From assembly GCA_020634815.1 (NCBI GenBank), contig JACKBA010000005.1, positions 186,001 to 250,000 of the forward strand: 64,000 nucleotides of DNA. The letters run 5' to 3'. The notes beneath the pieces are model-generated. The model ran no database searches and was not told the DNA's origin. It was given only the letters and a program-made list of their open reading frames with translations. Source of the DNA: Caldilineaceae bacterium. GTDB taxonomy: Bacteria > Chloroflexota > Anaerolineae > Caldilineales > Caldilineaceae. Position 1 is the first letter of the stretch. Every line of letters begins with the position of its first letter. A program made the translations under genes and the position numbers. Below, piece after piece: positions 10,258 through 20,675 of this stretch.

Positions 10258-11223
10258 ATGAAGGTTCAGACAATGCGATCATGGCCGATCCTGGCGCTGG
10301 CAGGCGCCCTGTCACTTGCGCTGGCCGGTTGCGGCGGCATGGGTGCGCAGGCCACGCCGCTGCCGACGCGTACCCCGCTGCCCACCTTTACCGCAACACC
10401 CGAGCAGGCCGCACAGCCCGTCGTCCAACAACCGGCGCAGGATGTACAGCAGCCGGCGCAGGGCCAGACCGACCCGGCTGCCGCACCCGCCGAGCAGCCA
10501 GCCGCGCCGGCCGAGACGCCCACACCGGAACCGACGCCGACGACACAGGCTGCACAACTCGTGCTCAGTGACCTGGTCAACATCCGCAGCGGCCCCGGCA
10601 CGACCTATAGCCTGCTGGGCAGCGAACAGCCGGGCACTATCTACCGTGTCACCGGCAAGAGTCCGGACGGCGCCTGGTGGCAGATCGACTACGACGGCCG
10701 CGAGGCGTGGGTCTTCGGCCAGCTTGCCGCCGTGACCGGCGGCGAAGCGGTCGCCATCGCCCAGAACATCCCGCCGGCGCCGACGGCGCCGCCCGCACCG
10801 CCGCCGACCAACACGCCGGAGCCGCAGCCGACCGCGCCGCCGGCGCCGACCGAGCCACCGAAGCCGCAATACCAGTTCAACATCGTCGTCGTCAGTCGCT
10901 GCGAACGGCAGCCGGCCGGCAACTGGTTTGAGGGTACGACCTACATCAACGGCCAGCCGCAGAATGGCTACAAGGTGGCCTTCAGCTATGAATCCGACGG
11001 CCCGATCGTCGCCACCATGCAGTCGGGACCGCACGAAGGCTACCCGGGCTGGAAGACAGGTTACTATAGCCACATCATCAATGCGACGGGACCGCAGGCG
11101 GGCAACTGGTTTGTGTGGATCGTCGATGATACCGGCAGGCGCATCTCGGAGATCGGCAATTTCCAGACTACCGGGCCGGGCGAAGGCTGCAACCAGGCAG
11201 TCGTGGACTTCGACAGCCGGTAA
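10258..11223 (+). CDS. SH3-domain lipoprotein with Pro/Thr-rich linkers
   Basis: About 321 residues from the chosen ATG. MKVQTMRSWPILALAGALSL leads to the lipobox LALAGC, so it is a likely lipoprotein anchored outside the membrane. A Pro/Thr/Ala-rich linker follows, then a bacterial SH3 (SH3_3) domain (LVNIRSGPGTTYSLLG to EAWVFGQLAAV), a second Pro-rich linker and a C-terminal domain of about 115 residues with GNWF motifs that I do not recognise. A TTG at 10198 in the same frame would add 20 residues ahead of the signal and is less likely. It has no evident operon partner. Probably a surface or wall-associated protein; ligand unknown. Confidence 0.75.
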   Translation: MKVQTMRSWPILALAGALSLALAGCGGMGAQATPLPTRTPLPTFTATPEQAAQPVVQQPAQDVQQPAQGQTDPAAAPAEQPAAPAETPTPEPTPTTQAAQLVLSDLVNIRSGPGTTYSLLGSEQPGTIYRVTGKSPDGAWWQIDYDGREAWVFGQLAAVTGGEAVAIAQNIPPAPTAPPAPPPTNTPEPQPTAPPAPTEPPKPQYQFNIVVVSRCERQPAGNWFEGTTYINGQPQNGYKVAFSYESDGPIVATMQSGPHEGYPGWKTGYYSHIINATGPQAGNWFVWIVDDTGRRISEIGNFQTTGPGEGCNQAVVDFDSR

Positions 11224-11271
11224 GTATTTGTCAGCTTACCGGCGCAGGTACAGAGTTTCGGAGGCGTAGTC

Positions 11272-11559
11272 ATGCTTGATCTCAAGATTGTTGCAGAGCG
11301 GTTGGATAGACCGGAATTAGAGGTGATGCAACAGTCGCTTCGCGCCTACTTGTTGCGCGAGATCGGGTTGATCGAGGCTGAAATCCAACGCTACCGAGAA
11401 CGTTATAGTGTCTTTGAACCCGAGGAACTGCACAATCTGATCGAGGCTGGCGCAGTCTCACCCCATCCTGCGTGGGAAGACTATCTTGAATGGCAGAATG
11501 GAGTCGATGCTGTCGCCGATTTGCACGAACTCCTATTGTCAGATGCTAGCCAGAAATGA
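11272..11559 (+). CDS. Small hypothetical protein (95 aa)
   Basis: A strong Shine-Dalgarno (CGGAGG) precedes the ATG. The 95-residue product is acidic, mostly helical by composition (an EIQRYRERY segment reads as a coiled or helical stretch) and ends with LHELLLSDASQK. There is no signal peptide or membrane helix. Size, acidity and helical nature resemble many antitoxin-like or small regulatory proteins, but no toxin-like partner follows; instead a MITE-like element begins 45 nt downstream. I do not recognise the family, so the function is left open. Confidence 0.6.
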   Translation: MLDLKIVAERLDRPELEVMQQSLRAYLLREIGLIEAEIQRYRERYSVFEPEELHNLIEAGAVSPHPAWEDYLEWQNGVDAVADLHELLLSDASQK

Positions 11560-11603
11560 GCACACCTGCCCGCTTGATCAGGCAGATCGCCGAAAGCGAG
11601 TTT

Positions 11604-11693
11604 AAGTAGTTCACGATTCTCGCCGTAGTAACGACTTCAGTCGTTGGTTTTCTCTGGAACGGCTGAAGCCGTCACTACAAATCGTGAACTACT
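11604..11693 (+). mobile_element. MITE-like palindromic element (about 89 bp)
   Basis: Perfect 14-bp terminal inverted repeats AGTAGTTCACGATT (11605-11618) and AATCGTGAACTACT (11680-11693). Inside them a second inverted pair occurs: GTAGTAACGACTTCAGTCGTT and AACGGCTGAAGCCGTCACTAC, differing at three positions when folded. GAGTTT occurs on both outer sides (11598-11603 and 11694-11699), compatible with a target-site duplication. Non-coding and too short for a transposase, so it would need one in trans. Confidence 0.6.
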
Positions 11694-11740
11694 GAGTTTG
11701 GCCAGATTGTTGACAACTGTCACCTGTCTTCTATTTTCCA

Positions 11741-13027
11741 ATGCGCGTAGCACTAAGACAAACACTATACCTCTGGCTCAGCCTGCTCGTCTTGAGCGGG
11801 CTGAGCTTTTTGATCCTGCAACTGGCGCCGGTGCGGGGCTGGCTCTGGCAGCATACGGGCGAAGAGGTGTTCCTGGCCCAGGTCAAGGGGCTGAGCGACC
11901 TGCTCGGCGACCGGCTGCGTCCGTCGGTCGACCTGGCGCCCGCGGCCGTAGGCGAATACGCCGAAGTGAACCCGTTTGGCGTCAATACGTTTCTGGAGCA
12001 GGAGGCCGACCCGGCCAAGCGCGTGCTGGCCGTGCAGATGGCGGCCACGGCGGGCTACCACTGGCTGCGCCAGGAATTCCCGTGGGAGGATATCGAGATC
12101 CACGGCAAGGGTGACTTTGAGGATCGACGCCACGAGCCGTATCGCTCGGCGTGGGATAAGTATGACCAGATCGTCGATGCGGCCGAAGCCAATGGCATGG
12201 AGTTGATCGTGCGGCTGAGCAACCCGCCCGGCTGGACGCGTGCGCAGGGTGAAGGCGAGAACAACGTCGACACCTTTGCGCCGCCCGACAACGTGCAGGA
12301 TTTCGCCGACTTTGTGAGCGCCGTGGTGAGCCGATATCAGGGGCGCATCCGCTACTACCAGATATGGAACGAACCGAACATCTATCCGGAGTGGGGCAGC
12401 AAGCCCATCGATCCCGAGGCGTACGTGGCGCTACTCAAGGCTGGCGCCGAGGCCGCGCGGGCCGCCGACCCCGACGCCGTCATCATCGCCGGCGCGCTGG
12501 CCTCGACGATCAACTTGCAGCCGGCCGACCCGCCGCCGGGGAACAGCCTCAACGACATGCTCTTCTTGCAGCGCATGTACGACGCCGGCGCTGCGCCCTA
12601 CTTCGACATCATGGCCATGCAGGGCTACGGGCTGTACAGCGGCCCGACTGACGACCGCATGCACCCGCGCGTCATCAACTTCAGCCGGCACAAATTCATC
12701 CGCGACCTCATGGTCAAGAACGGCGATGCACACAAGCCCATCTGGATCGCCGAGATGAACTGGAACGCCGCGCCCGACGATGTGGAGCCGCGCTATGGCC
12801 GTGTCTCGCTGGAGCAGCAGGCGCGCTATCTGCCGCTTGCCTACCAGCGCGTCATGGACGAGTGGCCGTGGATCGGCGTGGCCAACACGTGGTACCTCAA
12901 GCGCGCCACCGACCTGTGGGAACAGAACCGCCAGCCGGAGGCCTACTTCCGCCTGCTGTCGCCCGACTTCACGCCGCAGCCGGTCTACGAGAGCATGCGC
13001 GAGTTTACGGCGGGGGTGGAGAAGTAG
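11741..13027 (+). CDS. Membrane-anchored glycoside hydrolase (GH39/GH5-like TIM barrel)
   Basis: 428 residues. The N-terminus has one hydrophobic helix (residues 9-29), so the enzyme is probably tethered outside the membrane. The rest reads as a clan GH-A barrel: FGVNTFLEQ, WLRQEFPWEDIE, the acid/base motif IWNEPN and the nucleophile region IWIAEMNW, both glutamates present. The substrate cannot be read from the sequence; beta-linked polysaccharides are typical. It stops one base before the next ATG (GT-C gene), so hydrolase and glycosyltransferase are probably one operon for a surface glycan. No clear Shine-Dalgarno precedes the ATG. Confidence 0.82.
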   Translation: MRVALRQTLYLWLSLLVLSGLSFLILQLAPVRGWLWQHTGEEVFLAQVKGLSDLLGDRLRPSVDLAPAAVGEYAEVNPFGVNTFLEQEADPAKRVLAVQMAATAGYHWLRQEFPWEDIEIHGKGDFEDRRHEPYRSAWDKYDQIVDAAEANGMELIVRLSNPPGWTRAQGEGENNVDTFAPPDNVQDFADFVSAVVSRYQGRIRYYQIWNEPNIYPEWGSKPIDPEAYVALLKAGAEAARAADPDAVIIAGALASTINLQPADPPPGNSLNDMLFLQRMYDAGAAPYFDIMAMQGYGLYSGPTDDRMHPRVINFSRHKFIRDLMVKNGDAHKPIWIAEMNWNAAPDDVEPRYGRVSLEQQARYLPLAYQRVMDEWPWIGVANTWYLKRATDLWEQNRQPEAYFRLLSPDFTPQPVYESMREFTAGVEK

Positions 13028-15505
<2,478 letters not shown>

Positions 15506-15524
15506 ACGCTGCCGCCGCTATGCT

Positions 15525-15553
15525 TTGACATAGTACTATGCTTGTTATAGCAT
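15525..15553 (+). promoter_or_regulatory. Promoter with internal palindromic operator for HxlR gene
   Basis: TTGACA (15525-15530), 17-bp spacer, TAGCAT (15548-15553). A perfect 12-bp palindrome CATAGTACTATG (15529-15540) sits in the spacer. Such a placement would let a bound dimer block RNA polymerase, so it is a good candidate for autoregulation by the HxlR protein encoded 32 nt downstream. Confidence 0.6.
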
Positions 15554-15584
15554 GGTCCCCAATCAAGTGATGGGAGGAGAGACC

Positions 15585-15935
15585 ATGGCTGTGCAACCGC
15601 AAATGCAACCGGCGCTCGAACTGCCGCTGTGCCCGGTGGAACCCGCCGCCCGTATCATCGGCCAGAAGTGGACGCTGCAGATCGTCTACTTTTTGCTCGA
15701 CGGGCGTTCAATGCGCTTTTGTGAGCTTCAGGACAGACTCGGCGGCGTCAACCCCAGTACGCTGAGCAGCAGGCTGAAAATGCTCGAAGAGGAGGGCATG
15801 GTGCGGCGCGAGCAGATCAGCGCTATCCCGCCCCACGTCGAGTACAGCCTGACCGAGATGGGCCATGAGCTGGAGAGCGTGATCCGCGAAGTGACGCGCT
15901 GGAGCAACAACTGGCTGTGTGACCGCTGCGCATAG
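15585..15935 (+). CDS. HxlR-family winged-helix transcriptional regulator
   Basis: 116 residues from an ATG with a strong Shine-Dalgarno (GGGAGGAGAG). The HxlR domain is nearly the whole protein: CPVEPAARIIGQKWTLQIV with the typical GxKWT segment, then FCELQDRLGGVNPSTLSSRL (recognition helix region), EEEGMVRREQ and YSLTEMGHEL. Cys residues occur near both ends (CPVE, CDRC), which in some relatives sense oxidants or electrophiles. The MBL-fold hydrolase follows 19 nt downstream, so it may be a target of control. Family call is firm; effector unknown. Confidence 0.9.
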   Translation: MAVQPQMQPALELPLCPVEPAARIIGQKWTLQIVYFLLDGRSMRFCELQDRLGGVNPSTLSSRLKMLEEEGMVRREQISAIPPHVEYSLTEMGHELESVIREVTRWSNNWLCDRCA

Positions 15936-15954
15936 AGCAGGAAGGCTTGAACCA

Positions 15955-16602
15955 ATGATTGTCAAAGGGCTGACCGTCGGCCTGTTGCAAGAGAACTGCT
16001 TCATTTTCGGCTGTAGCCGCACGCGCAAGGGCGTCGTCATCGATCCCGGCGACAACGCGCGGGCGATCCTGCGCCTGGTCGACCAGCAGGGATTGAAGAT
16101 CGAGAAGATCATCAACACCCACGCCCACTTCGATCACGTGATGGCGGTGCCGGCGATCAAGGCGGCGACGGGTGCGCCCTTTTACCTCCATCGCGACGAT
16201 GTGCCGGTGCTGCGTGAGCTGCCCGATCGCGTGCGCCTCTGGCTCGACATGGAGGTCGACCCGGTGGATGACCCTGACGGGTTCTTGGATCACGGTCAGA
16301 TCATCCAGGTGGGTGATGAGGAACTGGAGGTGCGCTTCACGCCCGGCCATGCGCCGGGGCATGTGGTCTTTGTGCACCATGCCGGGCGCCAGGTTTTTGC
16401 CGGCGACACACTCTTCCAGGGCAGCATCGGCCGTTTCGATCTGCCGGGCGCCGATGGCCCGACGTTGCTGCGTAGCATCCGCGAGCAACTGCTGAGTCTG
16501 CCGGACGACTACGCCGTCTACCCCGGTCATGGCGGCGCGACGACCATTGGGGAGGAGCGCATCCACAATCCCTACGTCGGCGAGCGGGCGTTGCAGGAAT
16601 AG
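15955..16602 (+). CDS. MBL-fold metallo-hydrolase (glyoxalase II-like)
   Basis: 215 residues. It has the metal motif THAHFDH near residue 60, further His ligands in TPGHAPGHVVF and YPGHGG, and the Asp in FAGDTLF, so both metal sites of a hydroxyacylglutathione-hydrolase-like enzyme are complete. The substrate is probably a thioester or similar small molecule. The ATG has Shine-Dalgarno GGAAGG; an in-frame upstream start would overlap the HxlR gene and is less likely. It is the second gene after the HxlR promoter and 8 nt before DUF952. Confidence 0.88.
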   Translation: MIVKGLTVGLLQENCFIFGCSRTRKGVVIDPGDNARAILRLVDQQGLKIEKIINTHAHFDHVMAVPAIKAATGAPFYLHRDDVPVLRELPDRVRLWLDMEVDPVDDPDGFLDHGQIIQVGDEELEVRFTPGHAPGHVVFVHHAGRQVFAGDTLFQGSIGRFDLPGADGPTLLRSIREQLLSLPDDYAVYPGHGGATTIGEERIHNPYVGERALQE

Positions 16603-16610
16603 AGCGCCGT

Positions 16611-16979
16611 ATGCCGAAAGCCGACGCCCCGATCTATCACATGACCCCGCGCGCGCTGTGGGAAGAGCAGGCGGCATCACCCGCCTTTGCCCCGCCCTCG
16701 CTCGTTGAGGAGGGCTTCATCCACTGCACGGCCGAGCCGGATCGTTTGCTGTTGGTTGCCAACCGCTTTTACCGAGATCTGTCGGCTGCATTTATAATTG
16801 TGCGCGTTGCGCCGGAACGGCTAACCGCCGCGCTGCGTTGGGAGTGGGCCGACGGCCACCTCTTCCCGCACATATACGGCCCGCTGAACAAGGATGCGGT
16901 CGAGCAGATCATCGAGTTTCCACGGCTGACAGACGGAGAGTTCCGTCTGCCGCCAGAAATGAGTGTGACCGACTCATGA
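16611..16979 (+). CDS. DUF952 family protein
   Basis: 122 residues. It shows the family's signatures: IYHMTPRALWEEQ at the start, EEGFIHCTAEP in the middle and WEWADGHLFPHIYGPLN in the C-terminal part. DUF952 proteins share a fold with ADP-ribosyl/glutathione-related enzymes in some annotations, but no activity is established that I can rely on. Start ATG 8 nt after the MBL gene; the stop overlaps the next start by ATGA. Short, soluble, no signal. Confidence 0.85.
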   Translation: MPKADAPIYHMTPRALWEEQAASPAFAPPSLVEEGFIHCTAEPDRLLLVANRFYRDLSAAFIIVRVAPERLTAALRWEWADGHLFPHIYGPLNKDAVEQIIEFPRLTDGEFRLPPEMSVTDS

Positions 16980-17383
16980 GTGCATTGACCGACAATTTGC
17001 CGGGCTGGTTCCGGCGGCGCAATACCCCAGCGACCGATGGCTCCGAGCAGAGCGATCCTGCCACCGCATCGACGACGACCGGCGGCGGGTCCGATGGTGA
17101 GCCTGTCGTCGTGTGGGAAGCGGCGAATGTGATGGAGGCGCATGTCGTCAAGGGGCGCCTGGAGAGCGAAGGCATCCCGGCGATCATTCGTGGCGAGGCG
17201 TTGGCGACCATCTACGGGCTGACGGCGGGCAACCTGGCGGCGGCCAAGGTGCTGGTGCCGGCGCCGCTGGCCGAAAAAGCACTGGACGTGCTCTTTGCCG
17301 ACGATGGTTCGCTGGACGAAGCGGAAGAGGAGAGTGGCGCGGAAGACGGTGTCGATGCAAGCGGCAATCATTCGGAATCATAG
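16976..17383 (+). CDS. DUF2007-like putative signal-transducing protein
   Basis: 135 residues. The ATG overlaps the DUF952 stop by 4 nt. The DUF2007 domain lies at about 40-100: VVVWEAANVMEAHVVKGRLESEG, IPAIIRGEAL, and AKVLVPAPLAEKALDVL. Small GlnB-like alpha/beta folds of this type are thought to sense ligands, but the ligand is unknown. N-terminal 40 residues are low complexity with Ser/Thr/Asp; the C-terminus is very acidic. Probably co-transcribed with the HxlR-MBL-DUF952 genes. Confidence 0.75.
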   Translation: MSALTDNLPGWFRRRNTPATDGSEQSDPATASTTTGGGSDGEPVVVWEAANVMEAHVVKGRLESEGIPAIIRGEALATIYGLTAGNLAAAKVLVPAPLAEKALDVLFADDGSLDEAEEESGAEDGVDASGNHSES

Positions 17384-17439
17384 GTCCATCCGACTATCAT
17401 TCGCACCGTACTGAAACCACACTTTTCCGGAAGAGAACG

Positions 17440-17922
17440 ATGACACAAGAAGTCAACCAGATCACCATTCCGAGCAACCTGGAACGCACGCAGTCTGGAA
17501 CGCGGACGAAATATCTTGTCGGCGGCCTGCTGATCATGCTGTTTGTCAGCTTCCTGGGTTTCCAGGTTGTGCAGGCAACGACTACGACCGGCGCCTATTA
17601 CATGACGGTGGCCGAATTGCAGGAACGGGCGCCGCAGCTTTACGGCGAGCGCGTGCGTGTCAGCGGCACCGTCGTCGATGGCAGCGAGGATTGGAACGCT
17701 CGCGAGATCACGTTGCGCTTTGCCATTGCTGACGACGGCGCCGGCGAACTGCCCATCGTCTTCTATGGCCCGCGGCCGGATAATTTCCAGCGTGCGGCGT
17801 CGGCCATCGTCGAGGGCGAGTTGTTGCCCGACGGCACTTTCCAGGCTGAGACGCTGCTGTTGAAGTGTCCCAGCCGTTACGAAGAAGATCCTGAAGAGGT
17901 CTTTGTCGAGTCAACCCGATAG
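17440..17922 (+). CDS. ccmE: Cytochrome c maturation protein CcmE, CxxxY type
   Basis: 160 residues: cytoplasmic N-terminus, one membrane helix (about 25-47), then an OB-fold domain (AELQERAPQLYGERVRVSGTVV ... LPIVFYGPRPDNF). CcmE is the heme chaperone that carries heme from CcmABCD to the cytochrome ligation machinery. Proteobacterial CcmE binds heme through His in HxxxY; here the site reads KCPSRYEE, that is CxxxY, the variant described in archaea and some bacteria. ATG 17440 is the start with AAGAGAACG upstream. It opens the ccm cluster. Family is firm from fold, position and the CxxxY motif. Confidence 0.88.
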   Translation: MTQEVNQITIPSNLERTQSGTRTKYLVGGLLIMLFVSFLGFQVVQATTTTGAYYMTVAELQERAPQLYGERVRVSGTVVDGSEDWNAREITLRFAIADDGAGELPIVFYGPRPDNFQRAASAIVEGELLPDGTFQAETLLLKCPSRYEEDPEEVFVESTR

Positions 17923-18046
17923 CGCAGCCGCACGGTCCCGACGCAACCGGTCCGAACGTTGCGCTGTTTATCAGTCGACAGATATGAATCAACCGGCCGG
18001 CCTCTTGCCCTCAACTGGCCGGCCATCCTTCCACACTCGCAGTCGA

Positions 18047-19966
18047 ATGAACCGAATGCCTTCACTTGCCTGGCTCAAAATCATTGCCGGAAATTTACCA
18101 ACGAATCGCCTGTTGATGAGCGCGTGCGCGGCCATTGTTTGTGGCCTGGTGCTGGGAGCGGGGCAGGTCGTGGCGCAGGCGCCGCCGCCACCCTACGTTC
18201 CCGAGGAGGTGCCGGCGCCGGCGAGCAAACCGTCGGCGCTGCTGGGCGCAACGCTTTACCAGCAGAACTGCGCGCCATGCCACGGTCAGCAGGGCGCCGG
18301 CGACGGCCCGCAGGCTGCGACGCTGGACGTCTCGCCCAAGCGGCTGGACGATGCTGTCGCCATGCGCGAAATCGCGCCGGCTGCGGCGTTTCACCAGGCG
18401 AAATACGGCAGTGAGTCGGGCGCCATGCCGGCGTTCTCCATCTTTCTCAATGACGAGCAGATCTGGCAGGCGCTCGCCTATGCGTGGTCACTGCACACCA
18501 GCGAGGAGATCGTCACGGCCGGCAGCGAACTCTATGCGGAGAGCTGTGCAGCCTGCCACGGCGCAACCGGTCAGGGCGACGGCCCCGATGCCGAGGAGCA
18601 GTTGGGTGACTTCACCGATGCCAAGGCCATGAACGTGCGTTCGCTGCGCGAGCTTGACGATGGCTGGCGCGCGGCGCACGCCGAGATCGGCGCCGATCTG
18701 AACGAGGACGACCGCTGGGCGGTGCTCGACGCGGTGCGCTCCTTCACGTACCTGCCGCCGTGGCAATCTCCGTTCGAGCCGGGCGCGGGCGTCATCGACG
18801 GCCAGATCGTCCAGGGCACGGCCGGCGCCGACCCGCTGGCGCCGCAGGAAGTCTCGCTCATGGCATATATGAGTTTCACGCCGGTGGCGACCTTCACCAC
18901 CACGACGAGTGCCGACGGCGGCTTTGCCTTTGAGGAGTTGTCCACCGACCCAGGTATCGTCTACTTCCTCGGCACGCGCTACGGCGGCATCTCCTACGGC
19001 ACCGATCTCATCAGCCTGTCGGAAATTTCCCCGACCCTGACTCTGGAAATTCCGGTCTATGAAACATCGTCGGATGATAGCGGGATACGCCTGACGCGCG
19101 TCAACTGGCTCGTGGACCATGCGCCCGGCCAACTGCGCGTGCGCCAGATCATCGGCGTCGCCAACGACCTCGACACGACGGTGACCGGTCACCTGGTTGA
19201 CGGCAGCGACGCGCCGGTGACGCTGGCACTGCCGGTGCCGGCCAACGCAACGGATGTGGAGTTTCAGGACGGCGCGCTCGGCGGGCGCTACCAGCAAGCC
19301 GGCGACGTCATCTACGACACGACACCCATCCGCCCCGGCCAGCAGAGCCGGCAGGTGCTGGTTGGCTATACCGTACCCTACACCGGTGCCGCCTCGGCCT
19401 TGCTCGCCGATTTTGCCTACCCGGTCGAGAGCTTGAACGTGTTGGTGGCGGACCTGCCGGGCCTCGAGGTTTCGGCCGCAGCGCCGCTCGAAGACGTGGG
19501 CAACCAGACGGTGCAGGGTAATCCGTACCGGGTGTGGACGGGAGAACTGGCCGGCGCACAGCCCGTGGAGGTGACGCTGGCGAATCTGATCCCTGCCGGC
19601 GAGACAGATCCGCGCGACGAGCCGGCCATCGCAACGCCCTTTGTCGCCCCCGCGCCGGAGCCGCCGCCCGCCACCATCTCGCCCATCTTTGCCGCCCTGG
19701 GCATCGGCGCCCTGGTGTTGATTGTCGGCGGCGGGATTCTCTACTGGAAGTACAGTCGCGACAGGCGGTCGACAAAGAAACTCGTTGCCGACCAGCGCGA
19801 ACGCCTCCTCACCGAGATCGCCGCGCTCGACGACCGCCATGACGCCGGCGATCTGGACGACGAGACATGGTCGGCCGAACGCGTCGTGCTGATGAACAAT
19901 CTGCGCACGGTGACGGCGGAGATGGAACGCCTGGAAACGAAACGAGGGGCGGGCAATCGTGGCTGA
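18047..19966 (+). CDS. Membrane-anchored diheme c-type cytochrome
   Basis: About 639 residues from the chosen ATG. A signal segment (SACAAIVCGLVLGAGQVVAQA) is followed by two cytochrome c domains with heme motifs CAPCH and CAACH, each with a downstream Met-containing region. Then comes a beta-rich extracytoplasmic part, a membrane helix near the C-terminus (FAALGIGALVLIVGGGILYW) and a short helical cytoplasmic tail resembling the CcmI/H-type tail. A longer frame opens at TTG 17903 inside ccmE, and ATG 17984 is another option. It lies between ccmE and ccmA with an 8-nt overlap to ccmA. Its heme attachment would need the neighbouring system. Function is probably electron transfer; partner unknown. 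Confidence 0.8.
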   Translation: MNRMPSLAWLKIIAGNLPTNRLLMSACAAIVCGLVLGAGQVVAQAPPPPYVPEEVPAPASKPSALLGATLYQQNCAPCHGQQGAGDGPQAATLDVSPKRLDDAVAMREIAPAAAFHQAKYGSESGAMPAFSIFLNDEQIWQALAYAWSLHTSEEIVTAGSELYAESCAACHGATGQGDGPDAEEQLGDFTDAKAMNVRSLRELDDGWRAAHAEIGADLNEDDRWAVLDAVRSFTYLPPWQSPFEPGAGVIDGQIVQGTAGADPLAPQEVSLMAYMSFTPVATFTTTTSADGGFAFEELSTDPGIVYFLGTRYGGISYGTDLISLSEISPTLTLEIPVYETSSDDSGIRLTRVNWLVDHAPGQLRVRQIIGVANDLDTTVTGHLVDGSDAPVTLALPVPANATDVEFQDGALGGRYQQAGDVIYDTTPIRPGQQSRQVLVGYTVPYTGAASALLADFAYPVESLNVLVADLPGLEVSAAAPLEDVGNQTVQGNPYRVWTGELAGAQPVEVTLANLIPAGETDPRDEPAIATPFVAPAPEPPPATISPIFAALGIGALVLIVGGGILYWKYSRDRRSTKKLVADQRERLLTEIAALDDRHDAGDLDDETWSAERVVLMNNLRTVTAEMERLETKRGAGNRG

Positions 19967-20675
19967 TGACGCGCTGATCGTTGCGACCGGCATCCACAAG
20001 CGCTACGGACGCAAACGCGTGCTGACCGGCGTCGACCTTGTGGTGCCGCAGGGCGAGGTCATGGCCCTGCTCGGCGCTAATGGCGCGGGGAAGTCGACGC
20101 TCATGCGCCTGATCTGCGGGCTGGCCAAGCCGGATCGCGGTGAAGTGCGGCTGGGTGGCGTCTCGACGCGCAAGGCCGGCCATGAGATGCGCCGCTATAT
20201 CGGTCTGGTCGCCCATTCCCCGCTGCTCTACGACAACCTCAGTGCATGGGAAAATCTCATGTTCTTTGCCAGCCTCTACGACATCCAGCAGCCGGAGCCG
20301 CGCGTGGAGGCTGTGCTGCATGCCGTGGATCTGTGGCCGCGCCGCCACGATGCCGTACGCACCTACAGCCGGGGCATGACGCAGCGGCTGGCCATCGGGC
20401 GCGCCATTCTTCACGACCCGCCGGTGCTCCTGCTCGACGAGCCCGACACAGGACTCGATCCCGCCAGCGCCGAGACGCTGGCGCGGCTCATCCGCTCGCT
20501 GGGCGCCAGCAACCGGGCGATTCTGCTGACGACGCACAACCTGGAGCGGGCATTGGCGTGGGCCGATTCAGTTTCGCTGCTGGTCGATGGTAAAATCGTG
20601 GAACGTGCGCCGACGTCGACCCTGACGACGGATGGATTGCGCCGGTGGCTGGTAGAAACGGGAAGTGTGGGATGA
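19959..20675 (+). CDS. ccmA: Heme exporter ATP-binding protein CcmA
   Basis: 238 residues starting at GTG. ABC ATPase with Walker A GANGAGKST at 39-47, signature TYSRGMTQRL and Walker B VLLLDEPDTGLD, then H-loop TTHNLE. Serves CcmB/CcmC in loading heme onto CcmE. The context (ccmE upstream; ccmB starting in a 4-nt ATGA overlap; then ccmC) makes the CcmA call strong versus a generic ABC ATPase. The cytoplasmic protein would couple ATP use to release of holo-CcmE. Confidence 0.92.
   Translation: MADDALIVATGIHKRYGRKRVLTGVDLVVPQGEVMALLGANGAGKSTLMRLICGLAKPDRGEVRLGGVSTRKAGHEMRRYIGLVAHSPLLYDNLSAWENLMFFASLYDIQQPEPRVEAVLHAVDLWPRRHDAVRTYSRGMTQRLAIGRAILHDPPVLLLDEPDTGLDPASAETLARLIRSLGASNRAILLTTHNLERALAWADSVSLLVDGKIVERAPTSTLTTDGLRRWLVETGSVG

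Noticed and set aside
11710..11737. TTGACA-16-TATTTT as promoter of the glycoside hydrolase gene
   Set aside because: The -10 ends four bases before the ATG, so transcription would start inside the gene; a downstream start codon with a ribosome site was not seen.
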